A stretch of 64,000 nucleotides of DNA. Origin: Streptomyces sp. BK239. GTDB taxonomy: Bacteria; Actinomycetota; Actinomycetes; Streptomycetales; Streptomycetaceae. Positions within the stretch are counted from its first letter, which is position 1, and each line of letters opens with the position of its first letter. Under the pieces are notes generated by a model. That model did no database searches, had not been told where the DNA came from, and saw only the letters and a list, made by a program, of their open reading frames with translations. Both the position numbers and the translations under genes were made by a program. This document shows, piece by piece, positions 7,381-15,112 of the stretch. The DNA is taken from positions 1 to 64,000 of the forward strand of contig NZ_SHKS01000007.1 in assembly GCF_004217285.1 (NCBI RefSeq), in the 5' to 3' direction.

Positions 7381-8960
7381 CCCACCCCGTCCTCGCCTTC
7401 GGTGCTACTTCGGACCTCCCTCTCCTCCTCGCCGCCGTCGTGCCCGCCGCCCTCGCACTCGTGCTGACCGCTTGGACCATCCGGCGCAGGGGAACCCGCT
7501 CGCAGAAACGTCTCGGTGGCCCGGCGGTCAAAGTCGCCGCCGTCGCCGCCCTCGGCTGCACCGCCTACAGCGCCGACACGAGCTGGCGCTTCGCCGCCGA
7601 CTACCTCGACATGGCCGGCGCCGCCGAGCGAGCCGGAATGTTCGCCGCAGCTGAACTCGCCCTGTTCGCCACCGCACTGATGGCACGGCAGAACCTCGCC
7701 GTGCAGGGCGCTCCCGGCCTGCCAGGCACGCTGGTCTGGGTGATCACCACGGTGCAGGTGATCCCCGCCTACGCCGAGAGCGGCCCCATCGGCGGCACGG
7801 TCCGCGCCTTCGTCGGACCGGTCATGGCGGCGATGCTGTGGCACCTGGCCATGGGCATCGAACTGCGCCTGCGTACCCCCGGCGCCGCCTCGAACGGACT
7901 GATCGCCGTCCTGGGACGGGAGGCACGCGAACGGCTGCTGTCCCGCCTGGGCATCGCCGCGCGAGACCGCGACGCCGCGCAGATCACCCGGGACCGAGCC
8001 ACCGCCCGTGCGGTCACCCTGGCCGTCCGCCTCGCCGAGCGCACACCCGAACAGCAACGAAACCGTCGCGGCCTACGGCTTACCCGACGCCTGTCGAAGG
8101 CGGTCGGCAGGGCCTCGGTCGGCACCGACCCCCTCCAGCGGGCACAGCTGCTCGACCAGCTCGCCGCCCGGCGACACGCGCTCGCGCTCGCCACGGTCCC
8201 GCTCCTTTCTCCCTGGTCCCCTGCGCACAGCAGTGCATCGGCGGCCACGGTCCCCGCACAGCCGACATCGAATGTGCCGGTCCCCGTCCCCGGTCCCGAC
8301 GGTTCCGACGAGCCGGTCCCGGGCCCGGGACCGAGGACTCCTCGGGGACCGGTCCCCGAGGAGGCGGACCCGGAAGCCAAGGTCGGCGCGGGGACCGAGG
8401 GCGACGAAACGGGAACGACCGCGGGGACCAAGCTGCCTGAAGACGGCGCGGTCCCGGGGACCGAACCCGCCGATCCAGAAGCCGCAGCGGCCACGAGGAC
8501 CGACCGCAACGCGCAAGAAGTAGCAGCTCAGGTCCCAGATCCTCATCGGGGACCGGGCCTCTCGAAGTCGGGGACCGAGAGCACCGAGGACCGAGGACCG
8601 ACAGCCACCGCCTCCGGGACCGAGACCACCCAGGACCGAGGACACAAGGTCCCACGCCGCCGGAAGCCGGCCACGAAGTCCCGGACGAAGACCAAGGACG
8701 CGCGTGCCCGGTCCCGCTCTCCGCAGACGGAGCGCCCGGCACGCGAGCTGGGCGAGTCCGAGCGCCAGCTTGTCCACGAGGTACGCCCCCACGTTTCCGG
8801 CCTGCTCGAACGGGACGGCAACGGAACGATCACTCGGGTGCAGCTGCGCGAAATTATCCGCCGCCAGGGCCTGACGGGTGTCGGGAACGACCGACTCGGC
8901 CTCGTCCTCCAGGAGCTGCGGAACGAGGACATCACGACGACGAGGAGCACCGCCCGATGA
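7377..8960 (+). CDS. multi-spanning membrane protein with long repetitive tail
   Basis: A 527-residue protein. The first 165 residues hold about five hydrophobic segments (LLLAAVVPAALALVLTAW; AVKVAAVAALGCTAYSA; AAAELALFATALMA; LVWVITTVQVIPAYA; VGPVMAAMLWHLAMG). A helical charged stretch covers 170-265, then an acidic/Pro-Thr-Gly linker (about 270-430) encoded by GGGACC/GGTCCC repeats. A compact C-terminal domain follows (ERQLVHEVRPHVSGLL... GLVLQELRNE) that resembles a small winged helix. The layout recalls SpdB/DUF2637-type transfer membrane proteins of actinobacterial plasmids, but I cannot assign a family. It is coupled by ATGA overlaps on both sides. Confidence 0.75.
   Translation: MTHPVLAFGATSDLPLLLAAVVPAALALVLTAWTIRRRGTRSQKRLGGPAVKVAAVAALGCTAYSADTSWRFAADYLDMAGAAERAGMFAAAELALFATALMARQNLAVQGAPGLPGTLVWVITTVQVIPAYAESGPIGGTVRAFVGPVMAAMLWHLAMGIELRLRTPGAASNGLIAVLGREARERLLSRLGIAARDRDAAQITRDRATARAVTLAVRLAERTPEQQRNRRGLRLTRRLSKAVGRASVGTDPLQRAQLLDQLAARRHALALATVPLLSPWSPAHSSASAATVPAQPTSNVPVPVPGPDGSDEPVPGPGPRTPRGPVPEEADPEAKVGAGTEGDETGTTAGTKLPEDGAVPGTEPADPEAAAATRTDRNAQEVAAQVPDPHRGPGLSKSGTESTEDRGPTATASGTETTQDRGHKVPRRRKPATKSRTKTKDARARSRSPQTERPARELGESERQLVHEVRPHVSGLLERDGNGTITRVQLREIIRRQGLTGVGNDRLGLVLQELRNEDITTTRSTAR
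8198..8716. repeat. dense GGGACC/GGTCCC array with two perfect palindromes
   Basis: About 19 copies of GGGACC or its complement GGTCCC occur in roughly 520 bases inside the tail of the membrane-protein gene. Two adjacent perfect palindromes stand out: 20 bp at 8314-8333 (CGGTCCCGGGCCCGGGACCG) and 26 bp at 8338-8363 (arms CTCCTCGGGGACC / GGTCCCCGAGGAG). The motif occurs in all codon phases and both orientations, so it is not simply a repeated peptide. It could be a protein-binding array (transfer or partition locus) or strand-symmetric low complexity. Confidence 0.6.
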
Positions 8961-9148
8961 AGACCTGCCACCAGTTCGACACCGTCCGCGCGGAGTACGA
9001 GCGAGAGATCGGATTCATGCTCGCTCACTCCGAGCGGCACGCGGGCAGGCCGGCGGCGAAGTCCAGTGCGAAGCAAGCTGCCTCGGCGAAACAGCGGATG
9101 GCGCGCGCGCTCAACAGTCACGTCGGGCGCTGCCCCGAGTGCGGCTGA
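8957..9148 (+). CDS. small hypothetical protein with C-terminal CxxC
   Basis: A 63-residue protein whose ATG overlaps the previous stop (ATGA). It is helical and basic (RAEYEREIGFMLAHSERHAG, AKQRMARALNSHVG) and ends in RCPECG. The single CxxC plus nearby His residues could bind a metal or pair between subunits. Such tiny coupled genes are common in Streptomyces plasmid transfer operons; function unknown. Confidence 0.65.
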   Translation: MKTCHQFDTVRAEYEREIGFMLAHSERHAGRPAAKSSAKQAASAKQRMARALNSHVGRCPECG

Positions 9149-9186
9149 ACCGGCAAAGCACCAGCTCAAAGCCCCTATCCGTAACG

Positions 9187-9213
9187 GGTGGCCCGGCTCC
9201 GTGCCGGGCCACC
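9187..9213 (+). terminator. strong intercistronic hairpin
   Basis: A perfect 11-bp stem GGTGGCCCGGC (9187-9197) pairs with GCCGGGCCACC (9203-9213) around the loop TCCGT. It lies in the gap between the 63-residue gene and the next gene, 18 bases before the latter's GTG. No T-run follows. It may be a partial terminator or a processing/stability hairpin that lowers expression of the mobilisation genes. Confidence 0.6.
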
Positions 9214-9230
9214 GCCCCTTGGAGTACGCC

Positions 9231-9467
9231 GTGATTCCGCGTCCCCCTCGTTCATCCAAACCCACCGTCGCGGAGGCCGATGCCTGGGCCGACGTACTGG
9301 TCCGCCGACACCTCCTGTTCGCCGCCGTCCTCACGCCGACCGGCCAGTGGCTCGTCCAGGAACGCCCCGACGGCCCCGTCCGCGTCCTCGCGGGCCCAGC
9401 CGACCTCCTCGCGCTGGCCGCGATCCTCCAGCAGTACACCCGCTCTACGAGGCCCGAATCCCGATGA
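9231..9467 (+). CDS. small hypothetical protein upstream of mobC
   Basis: A 78-residue protein starting at GTG 9231 with GGAG 7 bases upstream. The sequence alternates helix and strand (VAEADAWADVLVRRHLLFAAVL, GQWLVQERPDGPVRVLAGPA) and ends near the MobC-like start, which it overlaps by ATGA. The SSxxPTVAEADAW start and its place before the mobilisation genes suggest a plasmid-specific accessory protein. No family recognised. Confidence 0.65.
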   Translation: MIPRPPRSSKPTVAEADAWADVLVRRHLLFAAVLTPTGQWLVQERPDGPVRVLAGPADLLALAAILQQYTRSTRPESR

Positions 9468-10090
9468 CGAACGCACGCAAGAACGGCGCCACCCCGGAAC
9501 CTGATCCCGACTCCAACTCGGTCTCGCGGCGAGCAAGTTGGGGCGGAAGCGTAGCTTCCGCCGAACCCGCCCCCTCGGGGGCGGGAGAGGACCTGCACCG
9601 GGGGGCGCAGGTCCTTGAGGCTTCGACCGGGGGCGGATCGAAGCCAGGGCAGGAGGAGAAGCAGACTGAACCGCGTGTACGCCGACAGCGCGCTCCTCGC
9701 GCCCGCCAGCGTCCGCGCCAGTCGCCCGAGAAGAAGCGCCTCCACCAGCCCAACACACGTTTCAATGATGATGAGTTCGCCGTGATCAAGTCCGCCGCCG
9801 CCCAGTGCAACCTGTCCGTCGCCGGGTTCCTCGCCCGCTCCGCGCTCGCCGCCGCCCGCGACCTCAACCGCACCAGTGCCGAGATCGCCGACGAACGCGA
9901 AGTCATCTCAGCCCTGTTCGACAGCCGACGTCGGCTCGGCTGGGCCGGCAGCAATCTCAACCAGGCAGTAAAGGCGCTCAACTCCGGTGCAGACGTTCCT
10001 CAGCTCGAATCGGCCGTCGCCGCCGTGCGGCGTGCCGCCGACACCGCCCACGAAGCCGCCACACGGCTGATCGAGCACCACGGCTCATGA
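9464..10090 (+). CDS. mobC: MobC-like relaxosome accessory protein
   Basis: A 208-residue protein. The first 95 residues are low-complexity and basic. From about residue 96 it has the MobC/relaxosome pattern NTRFNDDEFAVIKSAAA, NLSVAGFLARSALAAARD (ribbon-helix-helix type), then LGWAGSNLNQAVKALNSG, the conserved Gly-x-Asn-Leu-Asn-Gln motif of MobC proteins. These proteins bind oriT and help the relaxase load. The N-terminal coding stretch contains four consecutive hairpins, so either oriT lies in the gene or translation really starts downstream of them. Its stop overlaps the relaxase ATG. Confidence 0.85.
   Translation: MTNARKNGATPEPDPDSNSVSRRASWGGSVASAEPAPSGAGEDLHRGAQVLEASTGGGSKPGQEEKQTEPRVRRQRAPRARQRPRQSPEKKRLHQPNTRFNDDEFAVIKSAAAQCNLSVAGFLARSALAAARDLNRTSAEIADEREVISALFDSRRRLGWAGSNLNQAVKALNSGADVPQLESAVAAVRRAADTAHEAATRLIEHHGS
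9542..9645. other. candidate oriT: four consecutive hairpins
   Basis: Four inverted repeats lie in a row. GGCGGAAGC/GCTTCCGCC is at 9542-9562 with a 3-base loop. CCCGCCCCC/GGGGGCGGG is at 9566-9585. GGACCTGC/GCAGGTCC is at 9589-9614 with a 10-base loop. GGCTTCGA/TCGAAGCC is at 9619-9645. They sit about 440 bases upstream of the relaxase gene and just before the conserved part of mobC, the usual place of oriT in MobC/relaxase systems. The nick site cannot be recognised by eye. Confidence 0.6.
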
Positions 10091-11829
10091 TCCCCAGCGT
10101 CAACCCGTCCGGGTCGGACACCAGAGGTCTCCTCTACTACCTCTACGAGACCGGCAAGTACGAGGATCACACCGACCCCCATCTCGTCGCTTCCTTCGAC
10201 GGTATGTCCCCCGACCCCGGCCGCGACCCGAGCGCCACCCTCACAGACCTCCAGCAGCTCCTGGACCAGCCCGTGATGGCCCTCGCCAAGCACGCCCGCC
10301 CGGCCAAGCACGTGTGGCACACCTCCGTACGCGCCGACCCCGGCGACCGGATCCTGTCCGACGAGGAGTGGGCCGACATCGCCCGCCGCATCGTGGCCGC
10401 CACCGGCATCGACCCCGGCGACGGACAGCCCGGCTGCCGCTGGGCCGCCGTACGCCACGCCGACGACCACATCCACATCGTCGCCACCCTCGTCACCGAG
10501 GACGGCCACCGCCCCGACGACTTCCGCTCCGGCGCTCGCGCCCAGGCCGAAGCCCGGCTCATCGAGAAGGAACTCGGTCTCCATCAGGTCGCGCCGGGCG
10601 ACGGCACAGCCGCACAGCGGCCCACGAGCGCCGAGCGCCATAAGGCCGAACGGCAGGGTCGCGAGCGCACCGCTCGCGAGGAACTGCGCGAAACCGTACG
10701 ACGCGCGGTGGCCGGGGCGAGGAGCGACGAGGAGTTCTTCGACCGGCTCGCCGCCGCCGGCCTCCTGATCCGCAAGCGTGCTGCGCCCTCCGGCGACCTG
10801 CTGGGATACAAGGTCGCCCTGCCCGACGACCTGAACAAGGACGGCGAGCCGGTGTTCTATCCTGGCGCGCGCCTGGCCCCCGACCTGTCGCTGCCCCGCA
10901 TCCGCGAGCGCTGGGCCGGTGAGGCCCAGGACGGTCCGGCTGCCCGGCGGGAGGATGCGACCCGTACGGGGCCGGACAGTCCGGCCGCCGCGCGCCGCGG
11001 GACGGCTTCGGCCGTGTGGCAAGCGGTGCTCGTCGTCGAGCACGGCGAGGACGCGGTCGCCGCTGCCCACATCGCAGCGACCGGCGAGGTCCTGGATGCC
11101 CTCGCGAAGACGTCCGCTGCCCACACCCGCCGCGAACTGCGCGACGCCGCAACAGCTTTCGAACGGGCCTCGCGCTCTCACGTCCGCGCCGTGCGCGGGC
11201 ACGATCGAGCCCTGCGGCAGGCCGCCCGCGACCTCGTCCAGGGCGGCCCGGCCCTCGGCCGCGGCGAGGACGGAGCCACCACGGCGATGGCCATCGACAT
11301 GCTGTTCTTCCTGATCACCGCCGCCGCGCACTGGCACGCGCGGAAGGGACACGCCCAGCAGGCCGAGGCCGCCACCCGAGCCGCCGAGCACCTGCGCACC
11401 GCCTACCAGGCCGCCTCCACCCAGCCCCTCAGCGTGCTCTACCAGCGTGGCCAGCGTCTGAGCCGGCCGATGCTGCAGCGGCAGACGGTGCTGCTGCGCG
11501 AGGCGCTGCCGGAGCTGGCCGAGCAGATCCTCACCGAGCCTGGCTGGTACGCCCTGGCGGCGACCCTCGCGGAAGCCGAAGCCTCTGGCCACGCCCCGGC
11601 CGCTCTCCTGTCCGACGCTGCCGCACGGCGCGAACTCGGCACCGCGGACTCCGTCAGCGACGTGCTCGTGTGGCGGATGCGGCGGACCGCAGACCTGCCC
11701 GCCGATGCCTCCCACCTGCCCGAGACCAGCACCGCGGGGAACCGGTCCGCAACACGCGGGACGACCACCAGGCCCTCCGCGTCCGGCAGGCGGCGCAGAG
11801 GAGAGGAGACCTCACGTCAGACCCGGTAA
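10087..11829 (+). CDS. relaxase/mobilisation nuclease (PF03432 type)
   Basis: A 580-residue relaxase that would nick oriT and lead the strand to the secretion channel. The metal-binding motif III is visible as RHADDHIHIVATL (HADDHIH at residues 124-130), and motif II-like SVRADPGDRILSDEEW precedes it by about 45 residues. A Tyr-rich N-terminus (LLYYLYETGKY, residues 15-25) carries candidate catalytic tyrosines. The middle has an SAERHKAERQGRERT linker, and the C-terminal 300 residues are Ala-rich helices with no obvious helicase motif. Size and the MobC partner fit a MOBP-like actinobacterial mobilisation protein. The ATG overlaps the mobC stop. Confidence 0.92.
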   Translation: MIPSVNPSGSDTRGLLYYLYETGKYEDHTDPHLVASFDGMSPDPGRDPSATLTDLQQLLDQPVMALAKHARPAKHVWHTSVRADPGDRILSDEEWADIARRIVAATGIDPGDGQPGCRWAAVRHADDHIHIVATLVTEDGHRPDDFRSGARAQAEARLIEKELGLHQVAPGDGTAAQRPTSAERHKAERQGRERTAREELRETVRRAVAGARSDEEFFDRLAAAGLLIRKRAAPSGDLLGYKVALPDDLNKDGEPVFYPGARLAPDLSLPRIRERWAGEAQDGPAARREDATRTGPDSPAAARRGTASAVWQAVLVVEHGEDAVAAAHIAATGEVLDALAKTSAAHTRRELRDAATAFERASRSHVRAVRGHDRALRQAARDLVQGGPALGRGEDGATTAMAIDMLFFLITAAAHWHARKGHAQQAEAATRAAEHLRTAYQAASTQPLSVLYQRGQRLSRPMLQRQTVLLREALPELAEQILTEPGWYALAATLAEAEASGHAPAALLSDAAARRELGTADSVSDVLVWRMRRTADLPADASHLPETSTAGNRSATRGTTTRPSASGRRRRGEETSRQTR

Positions 11830-12270
11830 GCCCGCCGGATGCCGACACACGCCCTCAGCGCGTCACCGCGAGAAGGGACAGCGTCACCGCTCGCTCGCAA
11901 TCCACAACATGGCCGTACGTCAACATCGAACCTCGGTGGCGACAGGTCCGATGCAGATGCGGTCGGCATCCGTGCACCCGCAGGACGGACGGACATGGCG
12001 CAGGTGGGGCCCGTCGAGCCAGCAGGCGTCGCGAAGTTGAGCGGCCGTGGGAGACGACGACGAGTGATCGGGCACACCGTGGCAACGCTGCCGCACCGTA
12101 CCGAGACGCGCATCGTAGCCAACTCGTCATCTGCGCAGCCGAGATCGACGAGTACCCCTGCTGACCTGGCCGGAGATGACTGTGGACTGTGTGAATTGAA
12201 ACCGCCGGGGGCGTGGGGCACGATCATGAAGCGCGCATGACGAGGTGACGAGGTAGAGGAGGACGCCAGG
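11830..12270. other. 441-bp stretch without a convincing gene
   Basis: A 133-codon frame (11839-12240, plus) is open, but its translation is Ser/Thr/Arg/Pro-rich without regular structure, and GC3 bias is weak. I do not call it. The segment probably ends the mobilisation operon and carries the promoter of the zinc-ribbon protein gene, whose ribosome site GAGGAGG lies at about 12254-12260. Confidence 0.4.
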
Positions 12271-12714
12271 GTGTTTCACCGGATACGCCGCCGGCCCAAG
12301 GAGCCGAGCGAAGCTCAGAGGCGGTTCGCTGAGCTGCATGCACGGCTCCAGGGCCAGGTCCCGCCCGGCTTCGGAGTGCCGGCGCCCGAGCCGGAGCCCG
12401 CCGAGCCGGCCGCCGTCGTGGACGACTTCCTTCCGCCGGAACTGCGCGTGCCGAGCCACGACCAAGTCGAGGGCAAGATGATGCCGTGGAAGCAGCCCCT
12501 CGTCCTCGAAGGCGAGATGGTCGCCTGTGCCGAGTGCGGTGCGTACCGGGACTGGCTCATCCTCTCCACGCGTGGCGAGATCTGGCTGCGCTGCCGGGCA
12601 GGCCACCAGCAGCAGGAGACCCGCATCGACACCGCCTGGTACAACCGGCACTCCGGGCCGGCGGACGCGACGCACGCCACGTTCGAGGACTGCTTGCGCC
12701 ACCTCGGGCACTGA
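12271..12714 (+). CDS. hypothetical protein with zinc-ribbon-like CxxC...C
   Basis: A 147-residue protein starting at GTG with a good GAGGAGG site about 10 bases upstream. The N-terminus is basic (FHRIRRRPKEPSEAQRRFAE), followed by an acidic/Pro linker. Residues 88-115 read VACAECGAYRDW...LRCRAGHQQ, a probable CxxC-C-H zinc-ribbon. It ends with HATFEDCLRHLGH. I do not recognise the family; similar short Cys-containing proteins are frequent in Streptomyces mobile elements. Confidence 0.7.
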   Translation: MFHRIRRRPKEPSEAQRRFAELHARLQGQVPPGFGVPAPEPEPAEPAAVVDDFLPPELRVPSHDQVEGKMMPWKQPLVLEGEMVACAECGAYRDWLILSTRGEIWLRCRAGHQQQETRIDTAWYNRHSGPADATHATFEDCLRHLGH

Positions 12715-12735
12715 CCACCACTCCTACGACCCCAA

Positions 12736-12751
12736 CGGGCCCGCGGGCCCG
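12736..12751. terminator. GC-only palindrome between genes
   Basis: CGGGCCCGCGGGCCCG is a perfect 16-bp palindrome 22 bases after the stop of the zinc-ribbon gene and 43 bases before the lipoprotein start. It has no loop bases and no T-run, so it may act as a weak terminator or an operator. Confidence 0.35.
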
Positions 12752-12793
12752 CACTGACCACCCGTCGCCTAGCACCAAGGGGTCAGTTCCGTC

Positions 12794-13489
12794 ATGCGCG
12801 TTCGCGTCGCCACCACCGCTCTTGGCATCACCGCCGCCCTCCTCGCCCTGCCAGCCTGCTCCACCGACACCACGGGGGCCACGCACCAGCCCCCCTCCGC
12901 CGCCCGGACGGGAAAGCAGTCCGACGCCGTCCAGAAGCCGTCCGTGCTCTCCTCGGCCGCGCTCGAGTCCCGCCTGCTCGACCAGAGCGACCTCGGCAGC
13001 GGCTACCTGCTCAAGCCGGAGCGTCCGGCCCAGCACGACGACGTCACCGTCATCGGCTGCCCGGCCCTGAGCGAGCTGGGCGGCGACGCGGCGACCGGCG
13101 GCACGCTCGTCTTCCCGCACAAGGCGAAGTCGGGCTTCACCTACGGCGGCAGCTCCTCGGAGATCTCCGAGGAGCTGTACAGCGACAGCCCGAAGAAGCT
13201 CTCCGACGGCATCGATCGGATCTTCGACGCCATGACCGGCTGCCCGACCTATCAGGTCGTCGCGGGCGGCACCTCGATCGACGTCGCCTCGCAGAAGCTG
13301 CCCACACCCCACTTCGGCGGTGACGAGCAGTGGAGCCAACTCCTGACCTTCATCGCCGGGGGGCGAAGCAGCGTGCTCAAGCAGACCGCGATCCGCGACG
13401 GCAGCCTGCTGCTGATCGTCTCCGGCTCCCCGGCCCTCGTCGACCGCCACCTCGACAAGGCCCTCGATAAGGCCACGGCAACGAGCTGA
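12794..13489 (+). CDS. secreted lipoprotein of unknown function
   Basis: A 231-residue protein with a type II signal peptide: basic start MRVRVATTALG, hydrophobic core and the lipobox LPAC at about residues 19-22, so it should be anchored outside the membrane after lipidation. A Ser/Thr/Pro linker leads to a mixed alpha/beta domain with paired cysteines (VIGCPALSEL and AMTGCPTYQV) that could form a disulfide. The overall look is that of the PknH-type sensor/extracellular domain of actinobacterial lipoproteins, but this is a loose resemblance. A strong terminator follows. Confidence 0.8.
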   Translation: MRVRVATTALGITAALLALPACSTDTTGATHQPPSAARTGKQSDAVQKPSVLSSAALESRLLDQSDLGSGYLLKPERPAQHDDVTVIGCPALSELGGDAATGGTLVFPHKAKSGFTYGGSSSEISEELYSDSPKKLSDGIDRIFDAMTGCPTYQVVAGGTSIDVASQKLPTPHFGGDEQWSQLLTFIAGGRSSVLKQTAIRDGSLLLIVSGSPALVDRHLDKALDKATATS

Positions 13490-13506
13490 ACTGCCCGCCT
13501 GCCCCT

Positions 13507-13548
13507 GCGCTGCTGCCTCCGACCGCCATGGGTCGGGGGCAGCAGCGC
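13507..13548 (+). terminator. intrinsic-type terminator
   Basis: An 18-bp stem GCGCTGCTGCCTCCGACC (13507-13524) pairs with GGTCGGGGGCAGCAGCGC (13531-13548), with one G-T wobble and a 6-base loop, 18 bases after the lipoprotein stop. The stem is long and GC-rich and lacks a strong T tail, as is usual in Streptomyces. Confidence 0.8.
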
Positions 13549-13826
13549 GTTACTGACTGACGCGCTGAGCGGCGCGAGCGGCTTGGCCCGGTACCCAAGC
13601 ACGGACCTGGCCGGGCTGTACGTGGAGCACGTTCGGGTTGTGACTGTGCGGCCCTCAGCCGCTGGAGGCGTTCACGAGCAGGTACGCGCCCGGGGGGAAC
13701 GTGCCAGTTCCAGAACCAGGCGTCCTGCTCTCGCCCGGCGTCGCACCAGGTCACGACGGCTTTTGAGCCACGGCGGCCGTTCTGGTAGCCCTGCGTCACC
13801 TGAAGGAGTTGCCCCTGCCCGGAGCT

Positions 13827-13958
13827 TCAGTGCTGCTGGAATGCCTGCCACTGCGCCGCGAGGGCAGCCGTGCGCTTGCGGCGTGAACGGACCGTCAACG
13901 CGATCGTCACGGCGACGATGAGAGCGATGACCATAAAGGCGCCGGGGTCGGGGTGCAT
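13827..13958 (-). CDS. small single-span membrane protein
   Basis: A 43-residue protein starting at the ATG at 13958 (an upstream ATG at 14018 is also possible). It has one transmembrane helix (AFMVIALIVAVTIALTV) followed by a strongly basic stop-transfer stretch RSRRKR and a short amphipathic tail AALAAQWQAFQQH. Topology would be N-out, C-in. Small membrane peptides of this type occur in toxin-antitoxin loci and plasmid operons, but nothing here identifies a partner. Confidence 0.45.
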   Translation of the reverse strand: MHPDPGAFMVIALIVAVTIALTVRSRRKRTAALAAQWQAFQQH

Positions 13959-14107
13959 TGCCGCATCCTGCATCGTTCCGTCACAGGGCGGCAAACCATC
14001 CTGGGCATCGAAGACCAAACGGCCACTTCACCCAAAGAGCAAGAAGGTCCGGCACGCCGAACTGGGAGGGTGCCGGACTGGGATCGTCGAGAGATATGAG
14101 CGGGACG

Positions 14108-14929
14108 TTAAATGGCCGGCGCGCGCAGAAGGCGCTCCTGAGTGGCCTCGGGTAGCACCCGCCGCAGGACCGGTGCGGTCGAGCTGAGGGAGGCGGCGAA
14201 GGCGGCGACGAGATCGTGCGGGACGCTGGCGGCGAACGATGCCGCCCACAGACACGGTGCGCCGAGCACGGGCTCGGCCCACGCCTGCCATCCGGCCGGC
14301 CCCGTCTCGTCGTCCTCAGCGGACAGGACACGCGGGTCGGCGTCCTGGATGAGGGGCGGGACCTCGCCGAGGCTGAAGTGCGAGGTGAACGTCGGGTCCG
14401 TCGCCGCCGCCTGGGGCTGGTCGATGTCGCGGAACCATCCGTGGGCGGCGACAGCGTCAAGGACCAGGTCGGATCCGGCGAGCGGCACGGCAGGCTGGTC
14501 GCTTGCGTCAAGCGCGACGAGGAAGTCGACCACCGCCTCGCCGGGGACGTCGCGGGTGAAGTAGGCCGACCACTGGGCGAGCGGGCTGCTCGCCTCGGCT
14601 CGGGCGGAGATCTGCCAGGCGATCGGCAGCTGGCCCAGGTGGAACGGCTCGTCGGCCAGGCCCCACTGGGCCCATCGCAGGGCGTCGGGGCTGATGTGCA
14701 GGACGGTGCTGCGCAGGACCTGGCGGTCCTCCGGGGCCTCGTCCGGCTCATGCCGTCCGCGGACGATCGTCAGGCTCGTCCAGCCCAGGCCGGCGAGCGT
14801 GTCGGCGACGACGTCGTAGAGGCACCCATCGTCACCGGCCAGGTGCCGGGGGCCGACCCAGAACGCGGGCTGGCCGCCGCGCGGGGTGGACGAGTCGGGC
14901 GGGAAGTCGGGGTACAGGGGCGCCTCCAA
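14108..14929 (-). CDS. DUF317 domain protein (two repeats)
   Basis: A 273-residue protein with two DUF317-type modules, each beginning with a PRHLAG/PLI motif and a Trp-rich strand pair: WVGPRHLAGDDG with LRWAQWGLAD and WSAYFTRDVPGEAVVDFL, then HFSLGEVPPL with WQAWAEPVLGAPCLWAASF. DUF317 is almost restricted to streptomycete mobile DNA; function unknown. The only start is a TTG at 14929, without a good ribosome site. An in-frame stop lies 15 bases upstream in the end of a MITE (TAG at 14945-14947), so the insertion may have removed the native start region. Two other DUF317 genes lie in this window. Confidence 0.8.
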   Translation of the reverse strand: MEAPLYPDFPPDSSTPRGGQPAFWVGPRHLAGDDGCLYDVVADTLAGLGWTSLTIVRGRHEPDEAPEDRQVLRSTVLHISPDALRWAQWGLADEPFHLGQLPIAWQISARAEASSPLAQWSAYFTRDVPGEAVVDFLVALDASDQPAVPLAGSDLVLDAVAAHGWFRDIDQPQAAATDPTFTSHFSLGEVPPLIQDADPRVLSAEDDETGPAGWQAWAEPVLGAPCLWAASFAASVPHDLVAAFAASLSSTAPVLRRVLPEATQERLLRAPAI

Positions 14930-14944
14930 GGGCTCGGTGCGTAT

Positions 14945-15112
14945 CTAGTGCCGTGACCGGAAAGGTTCACCGGCTCGCGGCGCCCGGCACGGCACCTCGC
15001 CGCGTTGTCGCATCACCCGAGTACATCCAGTACACGGGTGATGCTCCGCCTTGCGATGCACCGCACCGGACGCCGCGAGCTTCCCGGCAAACCTTTCCGG
15101 CCACGGCACTAG
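14945..15112. mobile_element. MITE, 168 bp, near full-length palindrome with CTAG ends
   Basis: CTAG followed by TGCCGTGACCGGAAAGGTT at 14945 is mirrored at 15112 as AACCTTTCCGGCCACGGCACTAG, one mismatch in 23. The match continues inward: GCTCGCGGCGCCCGG against CCGGACGCCGCGAGC, and GCATCACCCG against CGGGTGATGC around the centre near 15033. The whole element can fold into one long hairpin. It encodes nothing. The CTAG at both ends looks like target duplication. It separates two co-oriented genes and supplies the stop of one and possibly removed the start of the other. Confidence 0.85.

Noticed and set aside
9150..9230. Hairpin region considered as a tRNA or small RNA gene
   Set aside because: It has one long perfect stem only, without anticodon or T arms. 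A terminator or processing hairpin explains it better.
10000..11715. 571-codon minus frame opposite the relaxase
   Set aside because: Translation is Gly/Val/Ala low-complexity. The plus strand carries the relaxase HxDxxHxH motif and overlaps its neighbours in operon style.
11839..12240. 133-codon plus frame after the relaxase
   Set aside because: Ser/Thr/Pro/Arg-rich without predicted structure. It may be a decayed gene but I cannot support it.
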